A stretch of DNA of 64,000 nucleotides from VSJD01 sp964617825 (GCA_964617825.1 CAZTWL010000016.1:22487-86486), one strand, 5' to 3'. Shown: positions 1-8,879, counted from the stretch's first letter. The notes: generated by a model not told the origin, from the letters alone. Program-made: numbers and translations.

Positions 1-2531
1 GAAAGTTCGTTGAGCATCGCATTGGGATAACCGTCGCGCGAAAGTTCCTTGAGCATGCGTTGGGCAAGATAAGGCTTGCCCTGCAGGGTGGCAATTTCTG
101 CCCTCTGGCGTCTGGCCATGAAGACCGGGTGGTATTCGAAGGCCTGCTGCAGCACTTCGCTCGCCTCCGCCCGCTTGGGCGGCTCATAGCGCGGATAGAG
201 CAAGGGATTGTCGCCCTTGACGGCGTAACCATAGCCCTGGATAAATCCGATGCTATAGTTCATGTGCGCCTCGTTCAGGATGGATTTAACCACACTGTCC
301 ACCCCGGTGATATTGGAATCCAATTCCTGGCCGATATCGCCGGTCGGATAGGCCACAAATTTGACATCCTCGCCATCAAGCCCCAGTTCTTTGACGATAA
401 TTTCCCGGCTCTCCTTGAATTCGCGGCGGATTCGCGTGAAATAAGCTCGTAAGGTTTCCTGGCGGTTACGGCTCTTATCCCAGATGCGGTTGGGCAGGGG
501 GTTGACTTCATAGCCTTGTTTATCGACAGCGACGGGTATGTGGGCGTCTATCAGGTGGCTTCCATATACCCAGCTGCCGGTTTTACCGTAACGGCGCATT
601 TCATCCCAGGAGGCGAAGCCGATTTGATTGCGGTGAATATTGCCTACCGGAATATGCATACCGAAGCTAACGTTCATTTCCTCGGCAACCGGTGTGCCGT
701 AGATAAAGGTTGAACGCAAGGCGTCGTCAAAGGTGATGCAGGCAACCTTTTCCGGGCTGAATTCGCTTAAGCCTCCATCCTTCAGAGGATTGGATCCGCT
801 GAATTCGTAGGCAATCTGGCGCCAGAGCCGGTAAAAGAAAGGCTGGTCATCGGCTTTGATCTCCTGTTTAAGGGATGCGAAATATTGCGGGATTTGATCC
901 GGAGTAATGAATTTGTACCCGGCACGCTTCAGCGCGAGGATATGTTCGCGCAGACGCCGCACACTGGTCATGGACATCCATTCGCTTTGGCTTAAACTGT
1001 GATAAAGCAGGACGAAAACCGTGCCGCGCGCGCCTGCTTCCTCAAGCTTGTCCAAGGCTTCCATCGCCTCGAAGTAGTTGCCCTTGGCAACTTCCAGGCG
1101 GCTGATCATCAAGTAACGGTATGGATCCAGGGGATTAAACGAACGGCGAATGTCAGCGAGCCGGATTTCGGCATCATCCAGCCTGCCCTCCGCCATGGCC
1201 ACCTCAAAAAGACCAACCTTGGCCCTCAAATTATCGCGGTTGAAATCGCGCAAAATCAGATCGAATTGTTTACGGGCGGAGCTGTAATTCCGGTTGATCA
1301 TATAGACGTCGCCAAGGAAAAGATGCATGGTAACTGAACGCGGATCAAGGTCTATTGACGCATTGCATGCATCAATGCATAGTTGCAGCGGGTAGTTGTC
1401 GCTGTCGGCTTTATAAAGGCTGAGGTAAAGGATCGCCTGCCTGCGCAAAAGCCGGCTTTTGGAAAATTTGTTGTCCGTCATTTCGATGGCTTTTTTCAGC
1501 TCCTTGATGGCGTCGGCCGGCTTGTTGCCGTATTCGGCAATGTCCGCCCATAGTTCAATGGCTTGGAGATTGCCTTCATCCAATTCCATGGCGCGTTCGG
1601 CATTTTCCTTTGCCAAACGAAGTTCACCGACGAACAATAAAGCTTTGCCCTCGTCAAGCAGATAGTAGACATTGTCCGGCGCGGCCTTGCGGATGATGGC
1701 CCAATGCTCCAGTGATTCCTCGTATTCCTGGTTAGATACCAGGCCGCGCGCTAATACAACACGAATATCCATCCGATCCGGATCCTGTTTCAGCAGCTTA
1801 AGCAATTCCGGCAAGGAGGTGTCAATCTCTCCCCTCCAGATCCGGTTTTGCGCCAGCATAAAACGAGTCTCGTATTGGTTGGGATCAATTTCCAGGCTCT
1901 TTTCGTAGAACAGACCAGCTTTTTTCAGGTCGCCATTCTCGGTGGCGGTCTCCAGTGTGCCGAGCAGATTATAGGGCATCGGCGAATTCGGTGCGAGCGC
2001 CAGGAGCCGTTCCCATAGTTGTTTTGCTTTTTGTTGTTGGCCGGTAGCGAAATAGGCCCAGCCCAACCCGCCCCAAGCGTCTAGCAGCGTTGGGTCTTCC
2101 GCAATCACCCCCTCGAGTTTGGGAATGGCTTCCTGGTAGAGCTTGTTCTGGTTATTCAAAAATCCTTCATGCATTTTTTCGCGCACCAACTTGGCTTTGA
2201 CAATGTCAGCGCTTTCCTCGCTCTCTTCCACGTCATCCTCGCCCACTTTGGCTTGTGACGTTTCTGGTTTGATTTGGGAGACTGACGTCATGCGAGAAAA
2301 ATGCCGGCGTGCGGCCTCGGCTGGCTGTTCGTAAGGTGGTGTTAGCGGACTCCGTTCGGCGCTGATCATGGGGCCGAAGCCGGGGGAAGGCTGGAGTGCC
2401 GTGGCTGAACGTAATTGTGGCTGGTATGCGGTGTCAGGAAAAACTGTCCATTCCGGTTCAATAGCCAGAAGACAAGCGGGCATGATGCTGATGGCAAAGA
2501 TTACGGCGGGAATTACAGTCTTTGTTTGCAT
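1..2531 (-). CDS. TPR-repeat protein with C-terminal PgaB-like polysaccharide deacetylase domain (partial, 3' end outside window)
   Basis: The frame is open from an ATG at 2531 to the window edge, giving 843 visible residues. Residues 1-23 look like a signal peptide (MQTKTVIPAVIFAISIMPAC). About residues 110-560 are tandem TPR-type helices, for example a stretch reading LLDAWGGLGWAYFATGQQ. From about 595 a carbohydrate esterase family 4 fold follows: CITFDDA holds the two catalytic-site aspartates, GSHLIDAH matches the metal-binding SHxxxxH of PgaB, and FVAYPTGD matches the later conserved motif. TPR plus deacetylase in one chain recalls PgaA and PgaB, which handle poly-N-acetylglucosamine export, although PgaA is a TPR-porin and PgaB is separate there. 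The gene lies 3 bp after the SGNH gene and is probably co-transcribed with it and the MBOAT gene. A periplasmic role in de-N-acetylating an exopolysaccharide is inferred. The C-terminus, and any further domain, is not visible. Confidence 0.8.
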   Translation of the reverse strand, partial: MQTKTVIPAVIFAISIMPACLLAIEPEWTVFPDTAYQPQLRSATALQPSPGFGPMISAERSPLTPPYEQPAEAARRHFSRMTSVSQIKPETSQAKVGEDDVEESEESADIVKAKLVREKMHEGFLNNQNKLYQEAIPKLEGVIAEDPTLLDAWGGLGWAYFATGQQQKAKQLWERLLALAPNSPMPYNLLGTLETATENGDLKKAGLFYEKSLEIDPNQYETRFMLAQNRIWRGEIDTSLPELLKLLKQDPDRMDIRVVLARGLVSNQEYEESLEHWAIIRKAAPDNVYYLLDEGKALLFVGELRLAKENAERAMELDEGNLQAIELWADIAEYGNKPADAIKELKKAIEMTDNKFSKSRLLRRQAILYLSLYKADSDNYPLQLCIDACNASIDLDPRSVTMHLFLGDVYMINRNYSSARKQFDLILRDFNRDNLRAKVGLFEVAMAEGRLDDAEIRLADIRRSFNPLDPYRYLMISRLEVAKGNYFEAMEALDKLEEAGARGTVFVLLYHSLSQSEWMSMTSVRRLREHILALKRAGYKFITPDQIPQYFASLKQEIKADDQPFFYRLWRQIAYEFSGSNPLKDGGLSEFSPEKVACITFDDALRSTFIYGTPVAEEMNVSFGMHIPVGNIHRNQIGFASWDEMRRYGKTGSWVYGSHLIDAHIPVAVDKQGYEVNPLPNRIWDKSRNRQETLRAYFTRIRREFKESREIIVKELGLDGEDVKFVAYPTGDIGQELDSNITGVDSVVKSILNEAHMNYSIGFIQGYGYAVKGDNPLLYPRYEPPKRAEASEVLQQAFEYHPVFMARRQRAEIATLQGKPYLAQRMLKELSRDGYPNAMLNEL

Positions 2532-2534
2532 GCC

Positions 2535-3260
2535 CTAATCTTGTTTGCACAATGCGTTCAATTTGTCGACGATTAACCCGGCCAGGCGGTTGGCGCCTTC
2601 GCGGTTGAAGTGAATCCCGTCCTGAACTCGCACATAGAGCGGCTTGCCGTCCGTTCCCAAGACATACATCGTAAATTTGCCCGGCTCACGGCTGAATACT
2701 TTTTGCGTGTCAAGGATGGTAACGGCGGGCCTTGATGCCGCCTCCTTCGCGAAAATGGCGTTGATGATCAGGACGTGTTCCTGGCGGTCAGGCTCGCGCA
2801 TGTCCGGCAAGGCGACCCAGATGACATGCTTGACGCCGCCCTGGATCATGATATCCATGCATTTCCCGACTCGGGAAGCATATTCCGTCTGCCATGCCTC
2901 GGAACCCTGCGCGAGAATGTTTTTTTCGGTCTGCATGGGTTGGTTGTCATTGGAACCAATCAGCATGACTGCGGCCACCGGATGCTCCGTTTCGACGAAG
3001 GTCTTGATTTTTGCATGCCAGTCCATCAAGTCCAAGCGGCAGAGACCCGAGCCGATGGAGGCGTAGGTCACAGGGTGCCACTGCGGGCTTTGTGCCAGTT
3101 CTCTTTCCAGCGACATGCTCACGGTTTTCATAACCGAATCGCCCATAATCAGGAAAGCGGCTTTGCCTTGTAGCGCGGCGCTGTTGGACTGGGCCGACGC
3201 GATTGAAGCGCCGGCGGTTAAAACCGCAAAAAAGCAGATTTTAAGGATTGATTTTTGCAT
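2535..3260 (-). CDS. Exported SGNH/GDSL-type hydrolase (DUF459-like), probable polysaccharide O-acyl-transfer or esterase partner
   Basis: This 241-residue protein has a signal peptide (MQKSILKICFFAVLTAGASI) followed by the SGNH blocks: IMGDS with the nucleophile Ser, LIGSND with the block III Asn, and DGIHFNREG with the C-terminal Asp/His pair. SGNH proteins of this kind often sit next to MBOAT acyltransferases and act on acetyl groups of cell-surface glycans. The ATG at 3260 is chosen because a GGAG lies 12 bases upstream and the signal peptide starts cleanly there; an in-frame TTG at 3278 is the alternative. The start overlaps the end of the small membrane protein gene by about 20 bases and the stop is 3 bp before the deacetylase gene, so the genes form an operon. 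Substrate is inferred from context only. Confidence 0.78.
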   Translation of the reverse strand: MQKSILKICFFAVLTAGASIASAQSNSAALQGKAAFLIMGDSVMKTVSMSLERELAQSPQWHPVTYASIGSGLCRLDLMDWHAKIKTFVETEHPVAAVMLIGSNDNQPMQTEKNILAQGSEAWQTEYASRVGKCMDIMIQGGVKHVIWVALPDMREPDRQEHVLIINAIFAKEAASRPAVTILDTQKVFSREPGKFTMYVLGTDGKPLYVRVQDGIHFNREGANRLAGLIVDKLNALCKQD

Positions 3261-3537
3261 TGCGGATTTGCGCTCCAATGGATTCTTCGATTATGGTTCT
3301 GAACTTGGTCAGGCCGACCAAATTGCTGAAGTCGGCAATTGGGTTGAAAATCGACAGGCTGATATTACGTAACCGGCCATATTTCATCAACTCGATGTCG
3401 CGTTTGATGCCATTGGCGTTGAGCAAAATAGCGCAAATATAAAAAACTACCAGAGCCACGATAACCGGGCGTAATTTCAGCCGATATTTTTGAGGATCGT
3501 ATTGTTCCGCGCTTGGGTTGACAGCGTCGGTTTTCAT
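3241..3537 (-). CDS. Small single-pass membrane protein between MBOAT and SGNH genes
   Basis: This 98-residue protein has one predicted transmembrane helix at about residues 25-42 (VIVALVVFYICAILL) after a charged N-terminus, then a soluble segment that probably lies in the periplasm. No family is recognised. It sits between the MBOAT acyltransferase and the SGNH hydrolase, overlapping the latter. Acetylation systems of the AlgI/AlgJ/AlgX kind use a membrane-anchored partner between the acyltransferase and the soluble enzyme, so a scaffold role is a reasonable guess. The sequence itself shows no catalytic motif. Confidence 0.65.
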   Translation of the reverse strand: MKTDAVNPSAEQYDPQKYRLKLRPVIVALVVFYICAILLNANGIKRDIELMKYGRLRNISLSIFNPIADFSNLVGLTKFRTIIEESIGAQIRNAKINP

Positions 3538-3586
3538 GATTCCATGGATCGGCTATTGAAACTGTTGCCTTTTGTCGCCACCCGGT

Positions 3587-5026
3587 TTAAAACTGGAAAT
3601 AAATAAATGGGGCTACGCCTTCCGGACCAAGAGCGAGAATGCCAGTGATAATAAAAGCCGCCAGCACTCCCTGAAAGACCGGATTGAGCCCCGCAAACCA
3701 GTTCCAAAGCTTGCGCAGTCTTTGTCCATCGCCAAACTGCGTTAAAAAACCGAGTGCTATTATAACGATAATCATGGCCGGTGCAAGCGGCATTGTCCAG
3801 TGAGACAAGCGCCCCAACATGGTCCAAGCATCGTTGAACGTTTCCGCCCGGAAAAAGAACCAGGTAAAACAGACAAAATTAAACAACCAGAAGCGTTTCA
3901 GGAAGGAGCTGACGACGCGGCCCCAGAAGCCGGCAGGAGATGTGGCGGGTGAGATCGGATGCTTCAGTATTTTCTTTTCCACAAAACGTTCGAGCGCGCG
4001 ATAAACGCCGTGCAGCAGACCCCAGAAGATGAATGTCCAATTGGCGCCATGCCAGAGACCGGCGAGTAGGAATGAAACGATAAGGTTGCGGTAGGTTTTG
4101 CCTTCCGAAAGTTGCGAGCCACCCATGGGGAAATAAAGATAATCGCGAATGAAGGTCGAAAGCGAAATGTGCCAGCGCTGCCAGAATTCCTGCAGCGACT
4201 GGGCAAAGTAGGGGGCGTTGAAATTGAGCATGATGTCGAATCCGAGGAGCAGGCTGATGCCGATGGCCATGTCGGAATAAGCCGAAAAATCGCAATAAAT
4301 CTGCACGGCATAGGCGTAGATTGCCAGAAGAATATCCGGCGCGCCGTAGGCGCTTGGCTGTGCAAAAACAGGATCGACCAGTGCGGTGGCGAGGGAGCTG
4401 GCTACGACCATTTTCTTAAATAACCCCATTAAAATCAGCCCGGCGGCCCGTCCGATGTCCATGGGTCGGCAATGGTCCGGGTGCGTAACCTGCGGCAGCA
4501 ATTGACGGGCGCGTACGATCGGGCCGGCCACAAGTTGCGGGAACAAGGCCATGTAAATGGCGAAGTCGATCAGGCTTTCCGCCGGCTTGATTCGGCCGCG
4601 GAATACGTCCACCATGTAATTGATTGCGTGAAACGTGAAAAAGGAGATGCCGACGGGCAGGATGATGCTGAAAAGCGGAATTGCTGACGAAACGTTGATT
4701 AAGGTTAAAAGCTCGTTGAACGAGGTTGCAAAAAAACCGTAATATTTAAATACAACAAGAATGCCGAGGTCGAAAATCAGCGCTCCGGTCAGGATGATTT
4801 TTTTGACATGCAGGCGCGGCTCGCGGGCTATGCGTCTGGCCGCCAGGTGGCTGACAGCCGTGCAGGCCATGATCAGTCCGACGAAGCGCCAGTCCCACCA
4901 GCCGTAAAAAACATAACTGGCGGCAAGCATGAACGGTTTCCAGATGCGCGGACGATCGACAAGCATCCAGTGCAGGGTAAAGACAATAATGAAGAAAATG
5001 GCAAAAATTAACGATGGGAAAAGCAT
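3587..5026 (-). CDS. MBOAT family O-acyltransferase (AlgI-like)
   Basis: The 479-residue polytopic membrane protein has the hallmarks of AlgI/DltB-type MBOAT enzymes: FFTFHAINYMVDVFRG, a VAGPI loop, the segment WQRWHISLSTFIRDYLYFPMGG around residue 285, and LWHGANWTF near residue 325 with the invariant active-site His. These enzymes move acetyl or other acyl groups across the inner membrane onto exopolysaccharide or cell-wall polymers, usually with a periplasmic SGNH partner, which is encoded just downstream. The start at 5026 is chosen because GAGGTG lies a few bases upstream and the first TM helix begins at once; an upstream in-frame start at 5068 would add a basic leader with no clear ribosome binding site. 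Family assignment is firm; the polymer is unknown. Confidence 0.9.
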   Translation of the reverse strand: MLFPSLIFAIFFIIVFTLHWMLVDRPRIWKPFMLAASYVFYGWWDWRFVGLIMACTAVSHLAARRIAREPRLHVKKIILTGALIFDLGILVVFKYYGFFATSFNELLTLINVSSAIPLFSIILPVGISFFTFHAINYMVDVFRGRIKPAESLIDFAIYMALFPQLVAGPIVRARQLLPQVTHPDHCRPMDIGRAAGLILMGLFKKMVVASSLATALVDPVFAQPSAYGAPDILLAIYAYAVQIYCDFSAYSDMAIGISLLLGFDIMLNFNAPYFAQSLQEFWQRWHISLSTFIRDYLYFPMGGSQLSEGKTYRNLIVSFLLAGLWHGANWTFIFWGLLHGVYRALERFVEKKILKHPISPATSPAGFWGRVVSSFLKRFWLFNFVCFTWFFFRAETFNDAWTMLGRLSHWTMPLAPAMIIVIIALGFLTQFGDGQRLRKLWNWFAGLNPVFQGVLAAFIITGILALGPEGVAPFIYFQF

Positions 5027-5152
5027 TTTACACCTCAAATACCCGGCAAACTGCTTTTTTAAGCGCAACGGCCGCTGCGCAATTTTTTTAAAACGAACGT
5101 CAGATCAAGAACCACTCCGGCCAGAGCATGGCGCCGGAGAAAGTCGAATGTC

Positions 5153-5959
5153 CTAAACGTTTTGGTGTTCGGGTTTGCTGCCGTCGCTGTCTTGTCCTGA
5201 AACCATATTGCCGCCGGTTGGCGCGAACATTTTCAAATACTTGATGGCAATGGCAAGATCCTTCGGCCAGGGGGCGGTGATCGTGATGTCGGCCTGGGTG
5301 ATCGGATGCTTGCAGGTCAGGCTTTCGGCGTGCAGGGCCGCGCGTCCGATCAGCGGGCGTTCGGGCTGGTTATGTTTAAATTTGTAATCGCTTTTGATCT
5401 CGGAGAGGTAAAAGCCGCGTCCATTCCCGCAAAATGGATCGGCAACCACAGGACAGCCGGCGAGTGCCAGATGGAGGCGGACTTGGTTGGGCTTTTCGCC
5501 ATTGGGCCAGGCCTCCAGCAGGCTGTATTTGCGAAAGACTTCGATCGCATGCACGCGTGTCCGACAGGCGCCCCGGCGATAGTTGGGAGCCAACCGCATC
5601 CGCCCAGGTTGGTCGCGATCGACTTCCAATTCCCGGCGGATAATCATGTCGGGTTTGGGCAATGCGCCGAGGACGAGTGCCAGATAATGTGTCTTTGCCT
5701 GACTGGCCGAAAATTGCCGCGATAGTGCCGTAAATGCGTCTTTTGTTTTAGCGCAGAGCAGAACCCCGCTGCATTCGGCATCCAGGCGGTGGACATTATA
5801 TATGCCGTGGGTGAGATTCTGACGAATAAGGCTGAGTATATCGGAACGCGTCTTATTCCAGCGGTCAGAAACCGTTAGTATCCCGCTGGGCTTGTTGAAG
5901 GCAATCAACAGCTCGTCCTCGAAAAGAATAGGGGGCAGGATAGATGAGGGTTTGGCCAT
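5153..5959 (-). CDS. RluA-family RNA pseudouridine synthase
   Basis: The 268-residue protein has the RluA catalytic motif VHRLDAECSGVLLCAK with the catalytic Asp at about residue 60, and the N-terminal substrate-pocket motif FNKPSGILTV. It should convert a specific uridine in rRNA or tRNA to pseudouridine; the target cannot be told from sequence. There is no N-terminal S4 domain, as in the shorter RluA/RluC-like members. An in-frame GTG at 6016 would extend it by 19 residues, but that extension lies inside the terminator hairpin of the upstream RRM gene, so the ATG at 5959 is preferred. It lies 127 bp upstream of the MBOAT gene on the same strand; that gap holds a possible 7-bp hairpin (CTCCGGC/GCCGGAG) without a T-run. 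Confidence 0.88.
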   Translation of the reverse strand: MAKPSSILPPILFEDELLIAFNKPSGILTVSDRWNKTRSDILSLIRQNLTHGIYNVHRLDAECSGVLLCAKTKDAFTALSRQFSASQAKTHYLALVLGALPKPDMIIRRELEVDRDQPGRMRLAPNYRRGACRTRVHAIEVFRKYSLLEAWPNGEKPNQVRLHLALAGCPVVADPFCGNGRGFYLSEIKSDYKFKHNQPERPLIGRAALHAESLTCKHPITQADITITAPWPKDLAIAIKYLKMFAPTGGNMVSGQDSDGSKPEHQNV

Positions 5960-5983
5960 GAAATGTCCGGAATGAGTCTCTAT

Positions 5984-6027
5984 TGAAAAAAAGAGCGTTC
6001 CGGGAGTTGCCTCCACGAAACGCTCTT
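5984..6027 (-). terminator. Rho-independent terminator of the RRM gene
   Basis: Read on the minus strand, the arm AAGAGCGTTTCGTGGAG (6027-6011) pairs with CTCCCGGAACGCTCTT (6006-5991) around a GCAA tetraloop, followed by a run of T residues ending near 5984. The outer 9 bp pair perfectly and the inner stem has a few mismatches. It lies 27 bp past the stop of the RRM gene. Confidence 0.88.
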
Positions 6028-6053
6028 CCCGATTTTAAAACCTGATAATCGGA

Positions 6054-6365
6054 TTAACGATAGTCGCGCTTGCCACCACCGCGGTCGCCGCCGCCGAAAT
6101 TGCCGCGGGGCCGATCTTCGCGAGGCTTGGCTTCGTTGACCGTCAGGGTGCGGCCTTGGAATTCAGTGCCGTTCTTCTCGGCAATGGCCTTGTTGGCCTC
6201 TTCCTGCGATCCCATTTCCACGAAGGCAAATCCGCGCGACTTGTTCGTGTACTTGTCCATAATGACGTTACAACTAACTACCGTGCCACAAGTGGCAAAG
6301 TGGTCCTTCAGGTCACCTTCGGTCGTGGTGAAGGACAGGTTTCCGACATACAGCTTCGTAGCCAT
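6054..6365 (-). CDS. RRM-domain RNA-binding protein (cold-inducible Rbp-like)
   Basis: This 103-residue protein is one RNA recognition motif plus a short Gly/Arg-rich tail. RNP2 is LYVGNL (residues 5-10) and RNP1 is RGFAFVEM (residues 44-51), both with the aromatic residues that stack on RNA bases. The tail reads RGNFGGGDRGGG, as in cyanobacterial and PVC cold-inducible RNA-binding proteins. It probably binds single-stranded RNA and acts as an RNA chaperone. A GGAGG lies 8 bases before the ATG. The gene stands alone: its own promoter at 6510-6537 gives a leader of about 140 nt, and a strong terminator follows at 5984-6027. A long leader is common in cold-regulated genes, but no regulation is shown here. 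Confidence 0.92.
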   Translation of the reverse strand: MATKLYVGNLSFTTTEGDLKDHFATCGTVVSCNVIMDKYTNKSRGFAFVEMGSQEEANKAIAEKNGTEFQGRTLTVNEAKPREDRPRGNFGGGDRGGGKRDYR

Positions 6366-6690
6366 ACTATTCCTCCCTTAAACTGCGGTATAAGTGTCCT
6401 GCGACTGTTCCCGACTCATTCGGGTTTCAGATTGCCACCAACGCAAAACGTTGTCTGACAATCTACCATCTCACTGTGAACTCTCTCATTCCGCAGTCAA
6501 GTGTCACATACTCTAGCACCCTAGAAAAGGATTGCAACAACTATTTTTATATTTTTTTGGCCTGGTTGATCCGGCGCCACGACGACGCGTGCGACTCTTG
6601 CGCAACCCAGACTAGCCGGTTTTCTTGTTGTTTCGCTGGGCTTTTATGATAGGGTTGCATCGATCTAAATCGAAGGAGAGCGATATACCC
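6366..6690. other. Divergent intergenic region between RRM gene and DHS-like gene
   Basis: These 325 bp hold the RRM promoter and leader on the minus strand. On the plus strand there is a good ribosome binding site (AAGGAGAG) for the gene starting at 6691 and a tentative -10 TATGAT near 6646. No conserved coding frame or recognised RNA is seen. Confidence 0.5.
6510..6537 (-). promoter_or_regulatory. Candidate sigma-70 promoter of the RRM gene
   Basis: On the minus strand TTGCAA (6537-6532), a 16-bp spacer and TAGAGT (6515-6510) preceded by TGC give a -35 plus extended -10. Transcription would start near 6503, about 140 nt upstream of the RRM start codon. Confidence 0.55.
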
Positions 6691-7842
6691 ATGCCGCATC
6701 TGCAATTCGATCGCGACGAGTTGATCGTCAAACCGCTGAGTCAGCGCAAGAATAAGGTCGTGATTGAGCGCGATTGCGTGTTGCCCGGCACGGCGCCCAA
6801 AAACATGTCTGGGGAAGCGCTTGAAATTGTGCGCCAAACTGCCGCACGCATGCGCAAGGCACGGCAGGCGCAACGATCTATCATGCTGGCGTTTGGCGCT
6901 CATACGATCAAGAATGGATTGGCCCCCGTGTTGATTCGCCTGATGGAGGAAGGCTGGCTGACACATCTGGCGACCAATGGGGCAGGGATCATTCATGACT
7001 GGGAGTTTGCCTTTCAGGGCCAGAGCAGCGAAGATGTGCGCCGTTATGTGGCCGAGGGGCAGTTCGGTATCTGGCAGGAAACGGGACGTTATATCAACCT
7101 GGCGCTGGTGGTCGGGGCTTATGAGGGGCTGGGTTACGGGGAGGCGGTGGGGGCCTTGATCCAAAATGAGCGTCTGATGATTCCTTCGGCCGATGCATTG
7201 CGGCGCGCTGCGCTGGATGCCCTCTCCCGTGACGTGTCCGGCAACTTGCCTGGCGGAGTTTTAGCGCCGACGGTTTTGGAGCGCGCTGCCGCTGCCGTCG
7301 ATTTGCTGGAGATTGTGCGGCAATTTAACCTTCTGCCGGGGCCGATGGAGATTCCTCATCCTTGCAAAGCCTACAGCGCGCAGGCGGCGGCCTACCGTCT
7401 GAATATCCCGTTCACCGGCCATCCCATGTTCGGGCATGATATTATATATAATCATCCCATGAACCGCGGCGCAGCCATCGGGCGTACGGCTCAGCGTGAT
7501 TTTCTGTCTTTTGCACATGGGGTCAATAATCTGGCGGGAGGTGTCTATCTGTCGGTCGGCTCGGCGGTAATGTCGCCCATGATTTTTGAAAAAGCCTTTT
7601 CTATGGCCCAGAACCTGCACTGTCAGAAAGGTCAGGCCATCCAAGACCATTTCATCCTGGTCGTTGATTTGGCCAATGCATCATGGGATTGGGGCGCCAA
7701 TGGCGAACCGCCCATGAATAACCCGGCTTATTACCTGCGCTATTGCAAGACATTTAGCCGTATGGGCGGCGATATGCGCTACCTTGCCGCCGATAACCGC
7801 GACTTTCTGCTGGCGCTGTGCCGTGAATTGACCGGCGCTTAG
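6691..7842 (+). CDS. Deoxyhypusine synthase-like protein, catalytic Lys apparently absent
   Basis: This 383-residue protein resembles the deoxyhypusine synthase (DHS) fold at low identity. The segment MLAFGAHTIKNGLAPVLIRL followed by HLATNGAGIIHDWE matches the DHS region where NAD and the amine bind (VTTAGGVEEDFIKC in human DHS), and later blocks align in order. The active-site lysine of DHS (GGGVVKHH in human) has no counterpart: the matching stretch is SVGSAVMSPM. It is therefore unlikely to modify an eIF5A-type protein, which bacteria mostly lack, and may be a polyamine or NAD-dependent enzyme of unknown reaction. The ATG at 6691 is chosen because AAGGAGAG lies about 10 bases upstream; an in-frame start at 6625 has none. 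Its neighbours downstream are sugar-metabolism genes on the other strand. Confidence 0.55.
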   Translation: MPHLQFDRDELIVKPLSQRKNKVVIERDCVLPGTAPKNMSGEALEIVRQTAARMRKARQAQRSIMLAFGAHTIKNGLAPVLIRLMEEGWLTHLATNGAGIIHDWEFAFQGQSSEDVRRYVAEGQFGIWQETGRYINLALVVGAYEGLGYGEAVGALIQNERLMIPSADALRRAALDALSRDVSGNLPGGVLAPTVLERAAAAVDLLEIVRQFNLLPGPMEIPHPCKAYSAQAAAYRLNIPFTGHPMFGHDIIYNHPMNRGAAIGRTAQRDFLSFAHGVNNLAGGVYLSVGSAVMSPMIFEKAFSMAQNLHCQKGQAIQDHFILVVDLANASWDWGANGEPPMNNPAYYLRYCKTFSRMGGDMRYLAADNRDFLLALCRELTGA

Positions 7843-7956
7843 CGATGGATCGATGCCGCGCCCTATTAATCCGCATGTGTTTTTCAAGGATGAGCGCAGC
7901 CTCCGGCTGAGCCGGAATTTTGAAAAACAGCCTCTTGCGTTCTATCTCCCGACCGG

Positions 7957-8853
7957 TCAGGTTGGGTTGGCGACATATGTCCCGCCCCGGCATTCCTTCA
8001 AGTATCTTAAGCCGCGCACTTGGCCGGTCATCTCCAACTCGTCCCGGTAAACGGGGTCATGCCAGCCTTCGATATCAATCGTGCCCTTGTAGTCGTTCTG
8101 ACGCAGAATCGTGATGATGTCGTTCCAATTCGAATCGCCGAAACCGGGTGTGCGGTGATAAGCAAACGGCAGCGGGCCGCCGATGCCATGCTCGCGCACC
8201 ACATCCCGGCAGATCGTGGCATCCTTGCCATGGATATGCAGCACTTTGCCGGCCCATTTACGCAGTTGCGGAATGGGGTCGATGAGTTTCACCATCTGGT
8301 GACAAGGTTCCCATTCGAGTCCGATATTGTCGCTGGGTACGGCGTTAAACATCAGTTCCCATGCTTTGGGCGCGTGGGCAATATTCCAGTCGCCAGTCTG
8401 CCAGTTGCCGCCCATGTCGCAGTTCTCGAATGCGATTCGCACGCCGTTGGCGGCCGCGCGCTTAACCAGCGCGCCGAAAACCTCTTTAAAACGCGGGATC
8501 GACTCGTCAATTGGTTTGCCGCGAATCCGTCCTGTAAATCCGCAGACCAGGTTGGTCCCGAAAAGGTGGGCATGATCGATCAACGTTTCCCATAACTTCA
8601 AGGTTTCCAGATCCTTCGCTCCCTTTTCCAGCGGATTGCCGTAGACCGCCACGGCGCTAATTATGACCCCGCTGTCACCCAGCGCAGCCTTGATCGACTG
8701 GGCGGATTTCTTGATATCGAGCCCGCCTAATGCCCCGCCGAAGGTAACCTCAAAGCATTCGAAGCCATGCGGCAGTATTTGTTCGATCGTAGACGCGGCA
8801 TTTTGGGCGCCGACAATGGTGCCGATCCGGATGCCTTCTTTGCTGAAGGGCAT
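7957..8853 (-). CDS. Xylose isomerase-like TIM-barrel sugar isomerase/epimerase
   Basis: The 298-residue protein has the AP endonuclease family 2 / xylose isomerase-like fold: the N-terminal strand IRIGTIVGA, and metal-site segments FENCDMGGNW, GLEWEPCH, LHIHGKD and DIEGWHD whose Glu, His and Asp side chains usually bind a divalent cation. Members interconvert ketoses and aldoses or dehydrate inositol derivatives. The ATG at 8853 has AAGGA 7 bases upstream. An alternative ATG at 8883 overlaps the stop of the upstream oxidoreductase gene as ATGA and also has a plausible ribosome binding site, so the first 10 residues are uncertain. Pairing with a Gfo/Idh/MocA dehydrogenase is typical of PVC sugar or inositol catabolic operons. 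The substrate is unknown. Confidence 0.85.
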   Translation of the reverse strand: MPFSKEGIRIGTIVGAQNAASTIEQILPHGFECFEVTFGGALGGLDIKKSAQSIKAALGDSGVIISAVAVYGNPLEKGAKDLETLKLWETLIDHAHLFGTNLVCGFTGRIRGKPIDESIPRFKEVFGALVKRAAANGVRIAFENCDMGGNWQTGDWNIAHAPKAWELMFNAVPSDNIGLEWEPCHQMVKLIDPIPQLRKWAGKVLHIHGKDATICRDVVREHGIGGPLPFAYHRTPGFGDSNWNDIITILRQNDYKGTIDIEGWHDPVYRDELEMTGQVRGLRYLKECRGGTYVANPT

Positions 8854-8879
8854 GGCTTGTTCCTTTTTTGAGCGTTTTT

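Noticed and set aside
5960..6016. GTG start at 6016 for the pseudouridine synthase
   Set aside because: The added 19 codons lie within the terminator hairpin of the upstream RRM gene; the ATG at 5959 fits the family better.
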